Source: an uncultured cyanobacterium
Lineage (GTDB): Bacteria; Cyanobacteriota; Cyanobacteriia; Cyanobacteriales; Nostocaceae
Length of the DNA: 40,010 bases
Assembly (NCBI GenBank): GCA_903903925.1
Contig: CAIVAU010000003.1
Location: 1 to 40,010, forward strand
Reading direction: 5' to 3'
The position numbers were made by a program, and so were the translations under genes. Shown here one piece after another: positions 8,431 to 16,574 of this stretch (the stretch's first letter is position 1; every line of letters starts with the position of its first letter). Below the pieces are notes generated by a model. It was not told the origin of the DNA. It saw only the letters and a program-made list of their open reading frames with translations, and did no database searches.

Positions 8431-9924
8431 CTACTTGGGACGTTTAACCCCACCTTTCCGTTTAACTTCAAATCCATACAAATAGATTTCAGGCATATTA
8501 ATCCGTCCATCAGAACGATTTTCTACAATTCCAAGTTGAAGTAGATATTGCAAAATTCCTTCAGGGTTAGTTACAGGTGGTTGTTTTTCAGGACTCCATA
8601 TAGTGGATTTTACGGCATCTAAAAATATTTCTTTTTCCATGGGAGCTTTCAGATTTATTAAGCTCGTCTTGAGAGATTCTAACCAAGGATACTCTTCCTG
8701 TAATTCCCTAATTCTATCATCTGAAGTGTTCATTAAAGCCTCTTGTAAATCAGTGGGTTTCAAGAGTAGCGTATTTTGTTCAACAGTCGAGTGCTGTTGT
8801 ATTTGAGCTTGTGCGGCTAAGGCAAATAACTTGAGAAAAGAACGTGGCGCAATTCGACCGCCAGCATCCTGAAGGTGATTGGGAATCCAACGATAGGTAA
8901 TTCCTTTTTTAGCATTAGCCCCCATATATTTACCAATCATCCTTTCGATTAGTTCTTCAAATAATTTTTCATTTGATGTTACAGTCCACCCCAAACCAAT
9001 TTTATTTTCAATAATCAATTCTGGGATATTTTGCAAATATTCTGTCATTTCCGTACCAGAGTTCGCCAATCCTTTGACCAACAGTTGGTAAAGCCATGAA
9101 TGTTTCCATTCCAATCGAATTTGATGGGCTTGCAGTTTTGAAGCATCAGGAAAACTCAAAAAATCTTCTCGAAATAGATCAGTGCGCAAAAATATTTTTG
9201 GTCGTATTCTGTCCCAACGTCGCCATCGATCAAGCCACAAAGCTAAAAGTTCACGAATTGGACTTGCCAAGGCAGTATAGGAAGCAACTAATCGATCTAA
9301 TTCATCATAAGTGATAAATAACCAATCATCTGTTTCAATAAGTTTTTGATCTAACTTATCTAAGACAGAATTTAATTTTTCAAGATTTTGATTTACAATA
9401 GGTTGCCAAATTGATAGGCGAGACAAGTCATCTCTAAGAATGTTGACTATTTCTGTCTCTATTTGTTGAATAAGAAAATCTTGGAATTTAAAATCTTCTT
9501 GCTGTAATAACCTGCCTAAAATTAAACCAATCCAGAAACTACGCCATTCAATATTTGTAGCCTTACTCATTTGCCCTTCAACAATCTCTGGCGTGGGAAA
9601 TCGCTTTTCTGCTTTGCGAGTTCTTCCAAAGCCAGCTATCCATATTGTTTTACTCAAAGTAGGTAAGGATCTGACTCCCAAGCTTTTAACCAAAGATTCT
9701 CGTCCTAAAGGGATTGCGAGTAAACGGAATAGTTCAGTTTTTCCTACTCCACGTCCACCTAGTATTAATAATGTATTCGGTTCTAAAACAAAACGATAAT
9801 CGGCTATAGGTAAAAAGTTTTTTAAGAATTTATCCTCATTATCGCTTTCCTGTTCAGCAGTAGCTCCACCGGGAGCAATATCCACGATTAATTCGAGTAA
9901 TTTTTGTTTATTAAATTCATTCAT
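8431..9924 (-). CDS. P-loop ATPase (Sll1717-like), second gene of a HEPN-like/ATPase operon
   Basis: The product is 497 aa. Walker A is GGRGVGKTELF (residues 56-66), Walker B is WLFITYDELDRL (201-212, Asp207-Glu208), and KIFLRTDLFRED (243-254) is a sensor-like strand ending in arginine. The C-terminal half (GGRIAPRSFLKLFALAAQ, then a winged-helix-like segment up to YGFEVKRKGG) is helical. This resembles the cyanobacterial 'P-loop ATPase, Sll1717 family', a poorly characterised STAND/AAA-type group. Its ATG overlaps the stop of the upstream gene as ATGA (9921-9924), so the two proteins are translationally coupled. A role as sensor or motor of a conflict system is inference from architecture and context. 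Confidence 0.75.
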   Translation of the reverse strand: MNEFNKQKLLELIVDIAPGGATAEQESDNEDKFLKNFLPIADYRFVLEPNTLLILGGRGVGKTELFRLLAIPLGRESLVKSLGVRSLPTLSKTIWIAGFGRTRKAEKRFPTPEIVEGQMSKATNIEWRSFWIGLILGRLLQQEDFKFQDFLIQQIETEIVNILRDDLSRLSIWQPIVNQNLEKLNSVLDKLDQKLIETDDWLFITYDELDRLVASYTALASPIRELLALWLDRWRRWDRIRPKIFLRTDLFREDFLSFPDASKLQAHQIRLEWKHSWLYQLLVKGLANSGTEMTEYLQNIPELIIENKIGLGWTVTSNEKLFEELIERMIGKYMGANAKKGITYRWIPNHLQDAGGRIAPRSFLKLFALAAQAQIQQHSTVEQNTLLLKPTDLQEALMNTSDDRIRELQEEYPWLESLKTSLINLKAPMEKEIFLDAVKSTIWSPEKQPPVTNPEGILQYLLQLGIVENRSDGRINMPEIYLYGFEVKRKGGVKRPK

Positions 9925-10292
9925 ACTTTCAATTTAGCTACAGTGTTAAATTCACGTCCGAAAAGTATACATAACCTTTTTGCCATATCCTGATAAGGAG
10001 AATCAGTCATTATCTTTACGAGGCTTGACAGTCGATTTAATTCCTCCGGAGTTGCTCTGCGAGAAAATAGAGCAATGTCTCCACGTAGACTCTCCTGATA
10101 GGAAACCACGATAGGAAAAAATGGTTGTTCTGTATCGTTAGAATTAGGGACATCTTCATCTTCAGAGTAATAGTTTTTCTGAAAATGGAGGTAGGCTGCT
10201 AGGTAAACGGCGTTATCCCACCGTTGCTCTTTCAAAAGAATTTGGGCATCCTGTAGATGCCTACCTGCTGAATTAGAAAATGACTCTTGCAT
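9921..10292 (-). CDS. Small HEPN-like protein, partner of the P-loop ATPase
   Basis: The product is 123 aa. Residues 8-34 (SAGRHLQDAQILLKEQRWDN, then AVYLAAYLHF) closely resemble the first helices of HEPN domains, where relatives continue into a helix of the type AGYVVECALK. Here that helix is replaced by an acidic linker (NYYSEDEDVPNSNDTEQPFF). A second helical part follows (LRGDIALFSRRATPEELNRL, then SSLVKIMTDSPYQDMAKRLC). I do not see the RxxxxH RNase motif, so nuclease activity cannot be claimed. It is the first gene of a two-gene operon, and its stop overlaps the ATPase start by 4 bp. It could be a regulatory partner, an inactive HEPN, or a deletion product. Confidence 0.6.
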   Translation of the reverse strand: MQESFSNSAGRHLQDAQILLKEQRWDNAVYLAAYLHFQKNYYSEDEDVPNSNDTEQPFFPIVVSYQESLRGDIALFSRRATPEELNRLSSLVKIMTDSPYQDMAKRLCILFGREFNTVAKLKV

Positions 10293-10359
10293 TATCTACC
10301 ACAAATTGTTATATTCCCCTGGCAGCTTACAGCAATTTTCAGGTAATTAGACCACATTC

Positions 10360-10388
10360 GTAGGGGCGCGGGGGCGTTCCGCCCTGAC
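10360..10388. repeat. GC-rich imperfect palindrome (gtaggggcg family)
   Basis: GTAGGGGCGCGGGGGCGTTC followed by CGCCCTGAC is a GC-rich block in AT-rich surroundings. The same family appears at 14002-14028, where it is translated, and as a perfect palindrome at 30223-30246. It lies upstream of the HEPN-like gene. Confidence 0.55.
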
Positions 10389-10438
10389 AAACGGTGTGGT
10401 TCATTTAGGTGAAAATTGTTGTAGGGTAGGTATAACCT

Positions 10439-10675
10439 TTAAATAGATTTGTGTTCTGACTCTAAAATGCCACTGCGGAGGATCAACTGAGGCCAGATTA
10501 ACAAGAAAAAGCCCATCCAAATCAATAAAGGCACGGAAACGAGAATAGTTAACCAGATCGTCTTAAATATTACCCAGCTACCAGTAATTAGGGTGACACC
10601 TGTGAGCAGTATAGACCAAGGCTGACACCACCAGGGTTTATATTTCCAAGGACTGATAGGCTTTTGTTGAGACAT
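10439..10675 (-). CDS. DUF6737 small membrane protein
   Basis: The product is 78 aa. The conserved N-terminal motif WKYKPWWCQPWSILLTG is followed by two hydrophobic helices (about residues 21-40 and 43-66) with LIWPQLILRSG at the end. This is a small inner-membrane protein conserved in cyanobacteria (DUF6737), function unknown. It is a single gene on the minus strand, separated by 146 bp from the HEPN-like operon, and codon use looks like the resident genome rather than the AT-rich island that follows. Confidence 0.8.
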   Translation of the reverse strand: MSQQKPISPWKYKPWWCQPWSILLTGVTLITGSWVIFKTIWLTILVSVPLLIWMGFFLLIWPQLILRSGILESEHKSI

Positions 10676-11343
10676 TTGTTTATTGGGGAACTAGCAAAGA
10701 GTCATTTTACAACTTCGATTATAAAAGTCGCAACTGAATAGTGGTGATTGAGGGTGAATGTATAAAGATAGAGATTTCTGACGATAAGCCATTGTACCTC
10801 TACTTAGTTTTACAGTTTAAAAAAATTAGCTTTATTTACGTTTCTTAGGCTATAAAGTCAGTAAAATACGATCAAGCAAGGGTTTGTAGTGTGTGAGAAT
10901 ATACTTGAAACCGAGCTTATATAGTAGACCATTTCAAGACCAGACGCAACCAAGAATATCTTTTTTGTACTATCGCGGCGATATCTTCGCTGTTGCTAAT
11001 GGCAACTACAATGTACTATCTTTGATTAGTGAATCGTATTAGAGTAAGCACACATGGCACAATCACCTATGCTAAGGGCGAGAGTTTCTTAAAAATGGCA
11101 ACAGCAAATGAAGGAAATCGCCTAAGTATCCAGGCGTACCGAGGCATAGTACCTGCGGCTCGCTAATAGCATTATATTTGCGATAAGTCAACCCCTGATA
11201 CCGTCAAAGGCGTGATTGCTCACCATGAAGAGTGGGTAGCTAACATAGACAGTAAGCTTTATATGTTGGCAACGTGATTATTGGGGTCACAACTTTTTGG
11301 AGGAGTTTCCGAAATAAAATTACAAAAAAATATTTATCACTAT
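10676..11343. other. 668-bp gap with a possible decayed coding remnant
   Basis: No intact gene is seen. From 11179 to the TGA at 11275-11277 a short frame reads CDKSTPDTVKGVIAHHEEWV then ANIDSKLYMLAT, which looks protein-like (amphipathic, charged) but has no start and no recognised family. A 23-codon frame near 11095 (MATANEGNRLSIQAYRGIVP) is similarly isolated. The segment probably marks the scarred left edge of the restriction-modification insertion. Confidence 0.35.
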
Positions 11344-12441
11344 ATGCGCCCAAAATCAGGACTACCAAAAAGAAAAGCTTTAAAAAGAAAACCTATTTTC
11401 GAGTACGGATTCAAAGACAATCCAAATACAAAAATGTATATAAATCCTACACTGATTCAACCATATAAAACGAAAGATTATATAAACGCTGTTTCATTAT
11501 TTTCGGGATGTGGTGGTCTTGATCTTGGTTTTTTAGGAGGGTTTAATTTTTGTAATAAAAAATATCAATCTCTCCCATATAAAATTGTGCATGCCTACGA
11601 TATTGACGAAAAGGCTACTCAAACTTATGGATTAAATCTATCAAATGAAGTAACTACAATAGATCTGACTACTATAGATATAAGCTCATTGCCTCCCGCG
11701 AATGTTCTTCTTGGTGGATTTCCTTGCCAGGACTTTTCATCATGTGGTCACAAAAAAGGATTTCAAGGAAATACAGGTGAATTATATACTGTGATGAAAG
11801 ATTATATGAATATACATAAACCGGGAATTGTAGTAGGAGAAAATGTTCCTTTTTTAGAGAGACTTGGAAATGGAAAATTTTTAAGGCATATCATAAATGA
11901 ATTTGAATCGGTTGGGTATATTTTCCAAGTTTGGAAGATTTATTGCCCGGATTTTGGATTACCTCAAAGTCGAACTAGATTATTTTTAATTGGTGTTAGA
12001 TCAGATATTAAATCATTTCCAAAGCCTCCTACTCCAGAATTATTTTATCAGTATGTTACAATTGATAAAGCTATAGGTGATCTAGTTGAAATCACTGATG
12101 AAAGCGTACCGAATCAAACTCAATATTTTGTGGCTACAAAAGCTACGAAAGGAGCAGGTCAAGGCGATCAAAAGTCTAAAGAAGGAGAAATTGCTTATAC
12201 AGTAAGGGCAAATACAAAAGCAAGAGTTCACTTTCATTATTCCCTAGAGCGCCGATTAACAGTTAGAGAATGTGCAAGGCTTCAATCATTTCCTGACGAG
12301 TTTGTCTTCCCTCATTCGGCAAGTCAAAATATGCTTGAAATAGGAAACGCTGTACCACCAATAATTGGACATTTAATCGCAAAACAAATTTATGAATTTA
12401 TCAAAATAAATCCTAATGTTATGAAAAATAATGATAGTTAA
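11344..12441 (+). CDS. DNA (cytosine-5)-methyltransferase of a type II RM pair
   Basis: The product is 365 aa from the ATG at 11344; an in-frame TTG at 11281 would add 21 residues. After a basic N-terminus (residues 1-46), the C5-MTase motifs are in order: I AVSLFSGCGGLDLGF (49-63), IV GGFPCQDFS with catalytic Cys128, VI GENV with Glu166, VIII QSRTRLF, IX RRLTVRECARLQSFPD and X EIGNAVPP. The target recognition region lies between VIII and IX. It methylates the 5-position of cytosine in its recognition site, protecting DNA from the partner endonuclease. Its 3' end overlaps the endonuclease gene by 11 bp. Both genes are visibly more AT-rich than the flanks, suggesting transfer. Confidence 0.93.
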   Translation: MRPKSGLPKRKALKRKPIFEYGFKDNPNTKMYINPTLIQPYKTKDYINAVSLFSGCGGLDLGFLGGFNFCNKKYQSLPYKIVHAYDIDEKATQTYGLNLSNEVTTIDLTTIDISSLPPANVLLGGFPCQDFSSCGHKKGFQGNTGELYTVMKDYMNIHKPGIVVGENVPFLERLGNGKFLRHIINEFESVGYIFQVWKIYCPDFGLPQSRTRLFLIGVRSDIKSFPKPPTPELFYQYVTIDKAIGDLVEITDESVPNQTQYFVATKATKGAGQGDQKSKEGEIAYTVRANTKARVHFHYSLERRLTVRECARLQSFPDEFVFPHSASQNMLEIGNAVPPIIGHLIAKQIYEFIKINPNVMKNNDS

Positions 12442-13237
12442 TGATAAAAATAATCAATATTTGGATCTACTTTTAGAGCCTATTAAACTATGTTCACAAT
12501 ATAAGCCTAAGTTTGGTACATCTAATAAAGATGGAAATTCGTTATTAGAATTTAAGAATTTATATGCTTCAGATCCTTTATATCACTGGATAGGATTTGA
12601 TTGTGACTTAATGTACGCTGCACATAAAGCAGCCGGAGGAATAACTTCTCTTTATAGACAACTAGGCATTGGTTGTGAAAGGCTTATTCGTCAAATCATG
12701 TCAGACCAGTTAGAGCTAAATAAAGAACAAGTAATTTGGGGATATACAATTCAAAAAGATGATGGTTCTATTGCCAAATTAACACTCGACGCCAAAATTT
12801 CTTTAGATGATTTAACAAACAGTCATTATCGAGATACAATAAACGAATGGCTAAAATTATCATCAGTTAAACTGGGGCTTGATAAAAATCGGTTTCAAAA
12901 TCTAATTGGTGCTGTATTTGAAATACGTCAAGGATATAAAAGTGCCGATTCAAAAAGGCAAAATGCAGATCTTCTTAATGCAATTCGAGCTTATAATGAA
13001 AACCTTCTACCAGTAATGATGGTATTATCTTCTCAGATTAATACTGTAGTTTTAAAAAGATATCAGACAGCCCAATTATTAGTTTTAATAGGAATTTTGA
13101 ATGACGATCCAACAATTAGTACTTATGCATTTTGTGATAAAATCTTAAATTACTCGCTTGAGACTTTCTTTAGAAAGAACTCAGGCTTTATAAGGGAAGA
13201 GATAAATAATACTCTTGAATCACTGTTAAATCCCTAA
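12431..13237 (+). CDS. ApaLI-like type II restriction endonuclease
   Basis: The product is 268 aa. The segment DPLYHWIGFDCDLMYAAHKA followed by AGGITSLYRQLGIGCERLIR, and later GAVFEIRQGYKSADSKRQNA followed by DLLNAIRAYNENLLPVMMVL, match my memory of the ApaLI endonuclease family (prototype cuts GTGCAC). The EIRQGYKSADSKRQNAD stretch contains acidic and lysine residues that could form the nuclease centre; their assignment is inference. The ATG at 12431 lies inside the end of the methyltransferase gene (11-bp overlap), so translation is probably coupled and expression follows the methyltransferase. No frameshift or stop is seen. It ends 9 bp before the convergent second methyltransferase. Confidence 0.75.
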   Translation: MIVNDKNNQYLDLLLEPIKLCSQYKPKFGTSNKDGNSLLEFKNLYASDPLYHWIGFDCDLMYAAHKAAGGITSLYRQLGIGCERLIRQIMSDQLELNKEQVIWGYTIQKDDGSIAKLTLDAKISLDDLTNSHYRDTINEWLKLSSVKLGLDKNRFQNLIGAVFEIRQGYKSADSKRQNADLLNAIRAYNENLLPVMMVLSSQINTVVLKRYQTAQLLVLIGILNDDPTISTYAFCDKILNYSLETFFRKNSGFIREEINNTLESLLNP

Positions 13238-13246
13238 TAATTAATT

Positions 13247-15370
13247 CTAAGAAGACTTGTTACCCAAGTTTTTTCTGAGTTGTACGCTTCTGGGTGTTAA
13301 TGTTGGAAACGCATAGGGAATTAAATACTCTCCTTGAGGAATTTGAGGGTTGGTGTTGTGGTTCCTGACTTCGTAACCCATAGTCCGTAGGGATGTGAGA
13401 TAAGAAAACACATTTTCTGCCTTAACACCCCACAGGGATGCCAAATCTCCGGCTGATAGTTGAGTTGCAACTCCTATTCCGCGTACTACGCATTGAACAA
13501 CGCGCCAAAAAAGAGTCACTTTTAACTCGGGGTGAAAACTCATTATTCCACTTATCCGAGGATTGTACTGGTAATAGCCAGACAACTGAACTAAATCAGC
13601 CATACCAGTCATTTCGAGGAGTTTTTCCTCAAAAGCTTTCCAAAGTGCTGTAAACAAATTCTGGTCTAAATCGTTAGCACATAGCTTCACTTTGCTAGCA
13701 CTTAATACCCAATTCTTGTTACTCCATGAAGGGAATATATCAAGAACAAATTGATTTTCTTGTGTCCAAGTATCACGAGTCTTTGCTGTAATCGTCCAGC
13801 AAGAATCATTCAGGTCATATTTTAGGTTTATGTTGATGCTGTTGGGAAGTTCCTGTTCAGTCCAAGTAAAATCAGAAGACAGAAATCGCACGGCTTGGCC
13901 ATGAGTTACATCGTTGTTTGATGTTGGTTGTTTAGTGTTTTTTGAGAGCACTCCACTGGCGGTACACCACCCGTTATGAAGGTCAGAAACATTACCATTC
14001 CTGCAAGGGCGGGGGGACCCCGCCCCTACAAACTCACCATTGCCCACTATATTTTTTAAGGGTGCGTAGACGCGAAGCGGCTTGTCGTCAGACATCGCTT
14101 CCTTAGCTTTTTGAGCATATATTTCCGTTAGCTGGCGTTTGCGCTGTCTAAATCCCAGTTGCTTGTTTGCTGGTAAATAGTGCATGGGAAATGGTAGTGC
14201 CACACCCATAACTTGATCTAAAATACTTAAAGCTAAAATCCTACCTAACTGGGGTGGTACGGAATTACCAATCTGTTCAATACAAACTTGGCGATTTCCT
14301 ATAATTTCATAAGCATCAGGTATTGTTTGCAGTCGCTTCAACTCACCAATTGTGAATTTGCGGTTTTCCCAGCTAAAGGGCCCAGTATATTGCCCGCCTT
14401 GTGCTTTGATAGTCCTGACAGGCATTTCAGGATCAGCTTTGTAAAGAAAATCAGAGAACTTTGAACGCCAGCTAAACACTGGTTTAGGATGTCCCATTTC
14501 TGCTGTGTAAAAGCTGTAATTTAGTCCTGGCGGTATATCTGTAAGCAGATGTCCGTAGCGTCCTCTAATACCTGAATCAGCATCCGATGTATCAGCTTCT
14601 TTAACTGCGTCTCCTGCTGAATAAAAAGGTTCTCCATCAGGGGAATCAGGCCCATGAGTCGGATAGGGAAATAGATAATTTCCTTCCTTTAATCCAACAA
14701 TAAATAAACGTTCTCGATGCTGTGGTACTCCATAGTCAGCTGCATCAAGAATCCGAAAAAAAATTGTGTAACCTGCTTCTTTAAAGGATGCTTGAATTTC
14801 TTGCCACGCTTCCCCTTTTTGTGCTCCAGTGATTCCATACACGTTTTCAAACAAGAATCCTTTTGGCTGTAGTGTTTTTAGTAACCGGACATACTCATGA
14901 AACAGAGTACCACGAGCATCACTAGTTCCAGCAACCCCCGATGCCCTACGTCCAGCTGCAGAAAAAGTTTGGCAAGGTGGTCCACCGATAATAAAATCTA
15001 CTTTGAAATCGGAACTCGGAAAAAATTTTCTAATATCAACGCAAATTGGTTGAGAACCCTGCAACCATTTTCCTGGTTGGGAGTTTTTTTCTAGTGTTTG
15101 CACATACTTGGCTTCTAGTTCAACCATTTGAACAATTTCAAAGCCAGCATCATGAAAGGCAATGTCGAGTCCGCCACCGCCAGAGAATAAACTTAGGGTT
15201 TTAATTGGAGAATACCCCTGCTTGTCAAGCCAGTTGCGAAGAGATTTACCAAATTCATCATACAATGCTGGACTACGGCTGATGCTGAGAGAGCGCAACA
15301 TTTCCTCAAACCAAACAGCTTTCTCCGGGCAGATTCCAGGTAGATTCAAAGGCAGGGACAATTGTTGCAT
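13247..15370 (-). CDS. Long DNA (cytosine-5)-methyltransferase with C-terminal extension
   Basis: The product is 707 aa. Motifs: I TLSLFSGGGGLDIAF (58-72), IV GGPPCQTFSAAGRR with Cys133, VI FENV with Glu175, VIII QHRERLF (217-223), IX RKFTIGELKRLQTIPD (337-352) and X IEQIGNSVPPQLGR (364-377). A further 330 residues follow motif X, unusual for this family. Residues about 447-475 (FVGAGSPRPCRNGN..., NGWCTASG) are the translation of intergenic-repeat DNA. The region after them (WTEQELPNSININLKYDLND through LWGVKAENVFSYLTSLRTMG) has a winged-helix-like end and may contact DNA. It lies 35 bp after murG on the same strand and faces the endonuclease. It could be an orphan methyltransferase of the host or a second modification enzyme of the unit. 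Confidence 0.9.
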   Translation of the reverse strand: MQQLSLPLNLPGICPEKAVWFEEMLRSLSISRSPALYDEFGKSLRNWLDKQGYSPIKTLSLFSGGGGLDIAFHDAGFEIVQMVELEAKYVQTLEKNSQPGKWLQGSQPICVDIRKFFPSSDFKVDFIIGGPPCQTFSAAGRRASGVAGTSDARGTLFHEYVRLLKTLQPKGFLFENVYGITGAQKGEAWQEIQASFKEAGYTIFFRILDAADYGVPQHRERLFIVGLKEGNYLFPYPTHGPDSPDGEPFYSAGDAVKEADTSDADSGIRGRYGHLLTDIPPGLNYSFYTAEMGHPKPVFSWRSKFSDFLYKADPEMPVRTIKAQGGQYTGPFSWENRKFTIGELKRLQTIPDAYEIIGNRQVCIEQIGNSVPPQLGRILALSILDQVMGVALPFPMHYLPANKQLGFRQRKRQLTEIYAQKAKEAMSDDKPLRVYAPLKNIVGNGEFVGAGSPRPCRNGNVSDLHNGWCTASGVLSKNTKQPTSNNDVTHGQAVRFLSSDFTWTEQELPNSININLKYDLNDSCWTITAKTRDTWTQENQFVLDIFPSWSNKNWVLSASKVKLCANDLDQNLFTALWKAFEEKLLEMTGMADLVQLSGYYQYNPRISGIMSFHPELKVTLFWRVVQCVVRGIGVATQLSAGDLASLWGVKAENVFSYLTSLRTMGYEVRNHNTNPQIPQGEYLIPYAFPTLTPRSVQLRKNLGNKSS
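13951..14032. repeat. Intergenic-type repeat embedded in a methyltransferase gene
   Basis: Two repeat modules are read in frame by the minus-strand gene: the GC-rich palindrome GGGCGGGGGGACCCCGCCC (about 14007-14025) and a GGCGGTACACCACCCGTTAT block (13959-13978). The second is like the TTGCACCACCCGCTACGAA module at 20045-20063 next to the STRR tracts. The insertion adds roughly 28 residues without breaking the frame. Confidence 0.75.
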
Positions 15371-15405
15371 ACGGACTTTTTAAATTACTATTCAAGAAAA
15401 ACACT

Positions 15406-16479
15406 CTATGTCTCTATCACCTCACGCACCAACTGCGCCAATTTGTCCGCACTATCAGGAAGTGCGATCGCCCTAGCCCTCTCCCCCATCTGGCGCAAAT
15501 CTTCCCGTAACTGCAACAAACTCAACACCTTACCTTGTAACAAAAGAGCATTCAACTCCGACTGCTGAAACATCAACGCCCCACCCACAAGAGTAAAAAC
15601 TTCTGCGTTGTAGGTTTGATGGTCTTCTGCAGCAAACGGGTAAGGAATCAAAATAGCCGGCGTTCCACACACTGCCAACTCCGTTAAACTACTGGCACCG
15701 GAACGACTAATTGCTAAATTTGCTCTATGTAATAATGCTGCCATATTGTTGTAGAATGGCAAACAAATATACTGTGGATGCTGCAAACTACCAGCATCAG
15801 GGTCTTTGTCCCCGGTCAAATGTACAACCCAAGCACCTGCATCAAACCAAGCTGGAACGCACTCACGTACCAACTTATTGAGAGCAACCGCACCTTGACT
15901 ACCACCAAAAACAACAATTAAAGGAGCATTTTCTGGAATCGGTAAATCGAGAGATGCGACAACTCCCTCATCCAGAAATTGAGAACGTACTGGAGTACCC
16001 GTATAAACAGTTTTGGCGCGGGGTAAATATTTTGCAGCAACTTCAAATCCCACCGCTACCACACGACACCAAGGGCCGAAAAAGCGAGTGACTTTACCTG
16101 GTAAGGCGTTAGACTCATGGAGAATGACAGGCAAACCCAAAGAACGGGCTGCAATGACAGTAGGGCCAGCAATATAACCTCCGGTTGTAAACACCCCCTG
16201 AAATTTCCCTTTTTGCAGGAGTTTCCTAACTTCCAGAACCGAACTGATTAGTTTCCCCAAAATTTTTACAGACGAGAGTCCAAACCCTTGCTGAAACCCT
16301 TCAACTGCAATAGTATTCAATGAATACTGCTGGGGAACAAGCTGAGTTTCTAGCCGATTGGGGACACCAAGCCATTCGATTTGATAATCTGACAATTGTT
16401 CAGCCAGTGCGATCGCGGGAAACAAGTGTCCACCAGTGCCACTAGCAGCTATTAGTAATCTTTTGGGAGCTTGTACCAT
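15406..16479 (-). CDS. murG: UDP-N-acetylglucosamine--lipid II transferase MurG
   Basis: The product is 357 aa from the ATG at 16479 (MVQAPKRLLIAASGTGGHLF), preceded by an AGAGGG ribosome site; a longer in-frame reading exists upstream without such a site. Signatures: the N-terminal GTGGH loop (14-18), HESNALPGKVTRFF, VFGGSQGAVALN and SRSGASSLTELAVCGTPAIL with the donor-binding PYPFAAEDHQTYNA. It adds GlcNAc to undecaprenyl-PP-MurNAc-pentapeptide at the inner face of the membrane to make lipid II. It is a GT-B fold peripheral enzyme of usual length. The methyltransferase gene follows 35 bp downstream, an unusual neighbour. Confidence 0.95.
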   Translation of the reverse strand: MVQAPKRLLIAASGTGGHLFPAIALAEQLSDYQIEWLGVPNRLETQLVPQQYSLNTIAVEGFQQGFGLSSVKILGKLISSVLEVRKLLQKGKFQGVFTTGGYIAGPTVIAARSLGLPVILHESNALPGKVTRFFGPWCRVVAVGFEVAAKYLPRAKTVYTGTPVRSQFLDEGVVASLDLPIPENAPLIVVFGGSQGAVALNKLVRECVPAWFDAGAWVVHLTGDKDPDAGSLQHPQYICLPFYNNMAALLHRANLAISRSGASSLTELAVCGTPAILIPYPFAAEDHQTYNAEVFTLVGGALMFQQSELNALLLQGKVLSLLQLREDLRQMGERARAIALPDSADKLAQLVREVIET

Positions 16480-16574
16480 CAAACCCTCTACTGTATTATC
16501 GCCTAGCTTAACTAAGATAAAACAATTTCTTGACTTTACTCTAGTCAAATTGCCAACAAATAACTGAAAAGCAA

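Noticed and set aside
9921..10292. Active HEPN RNase toxin of a MNT/HEPN pair
   Set aside because: No RxxxxH motif and no nucleotidyltransferase gene beside it; the partner is a P-loop ATPase.
11274..11468. Lys/Arg-rich 64-aa frame overlapping the methyltransferase start
   Set aside because: It overlaps the methyltransferase N-terminus in another frame and its basic composition follows from A-rich DNA.
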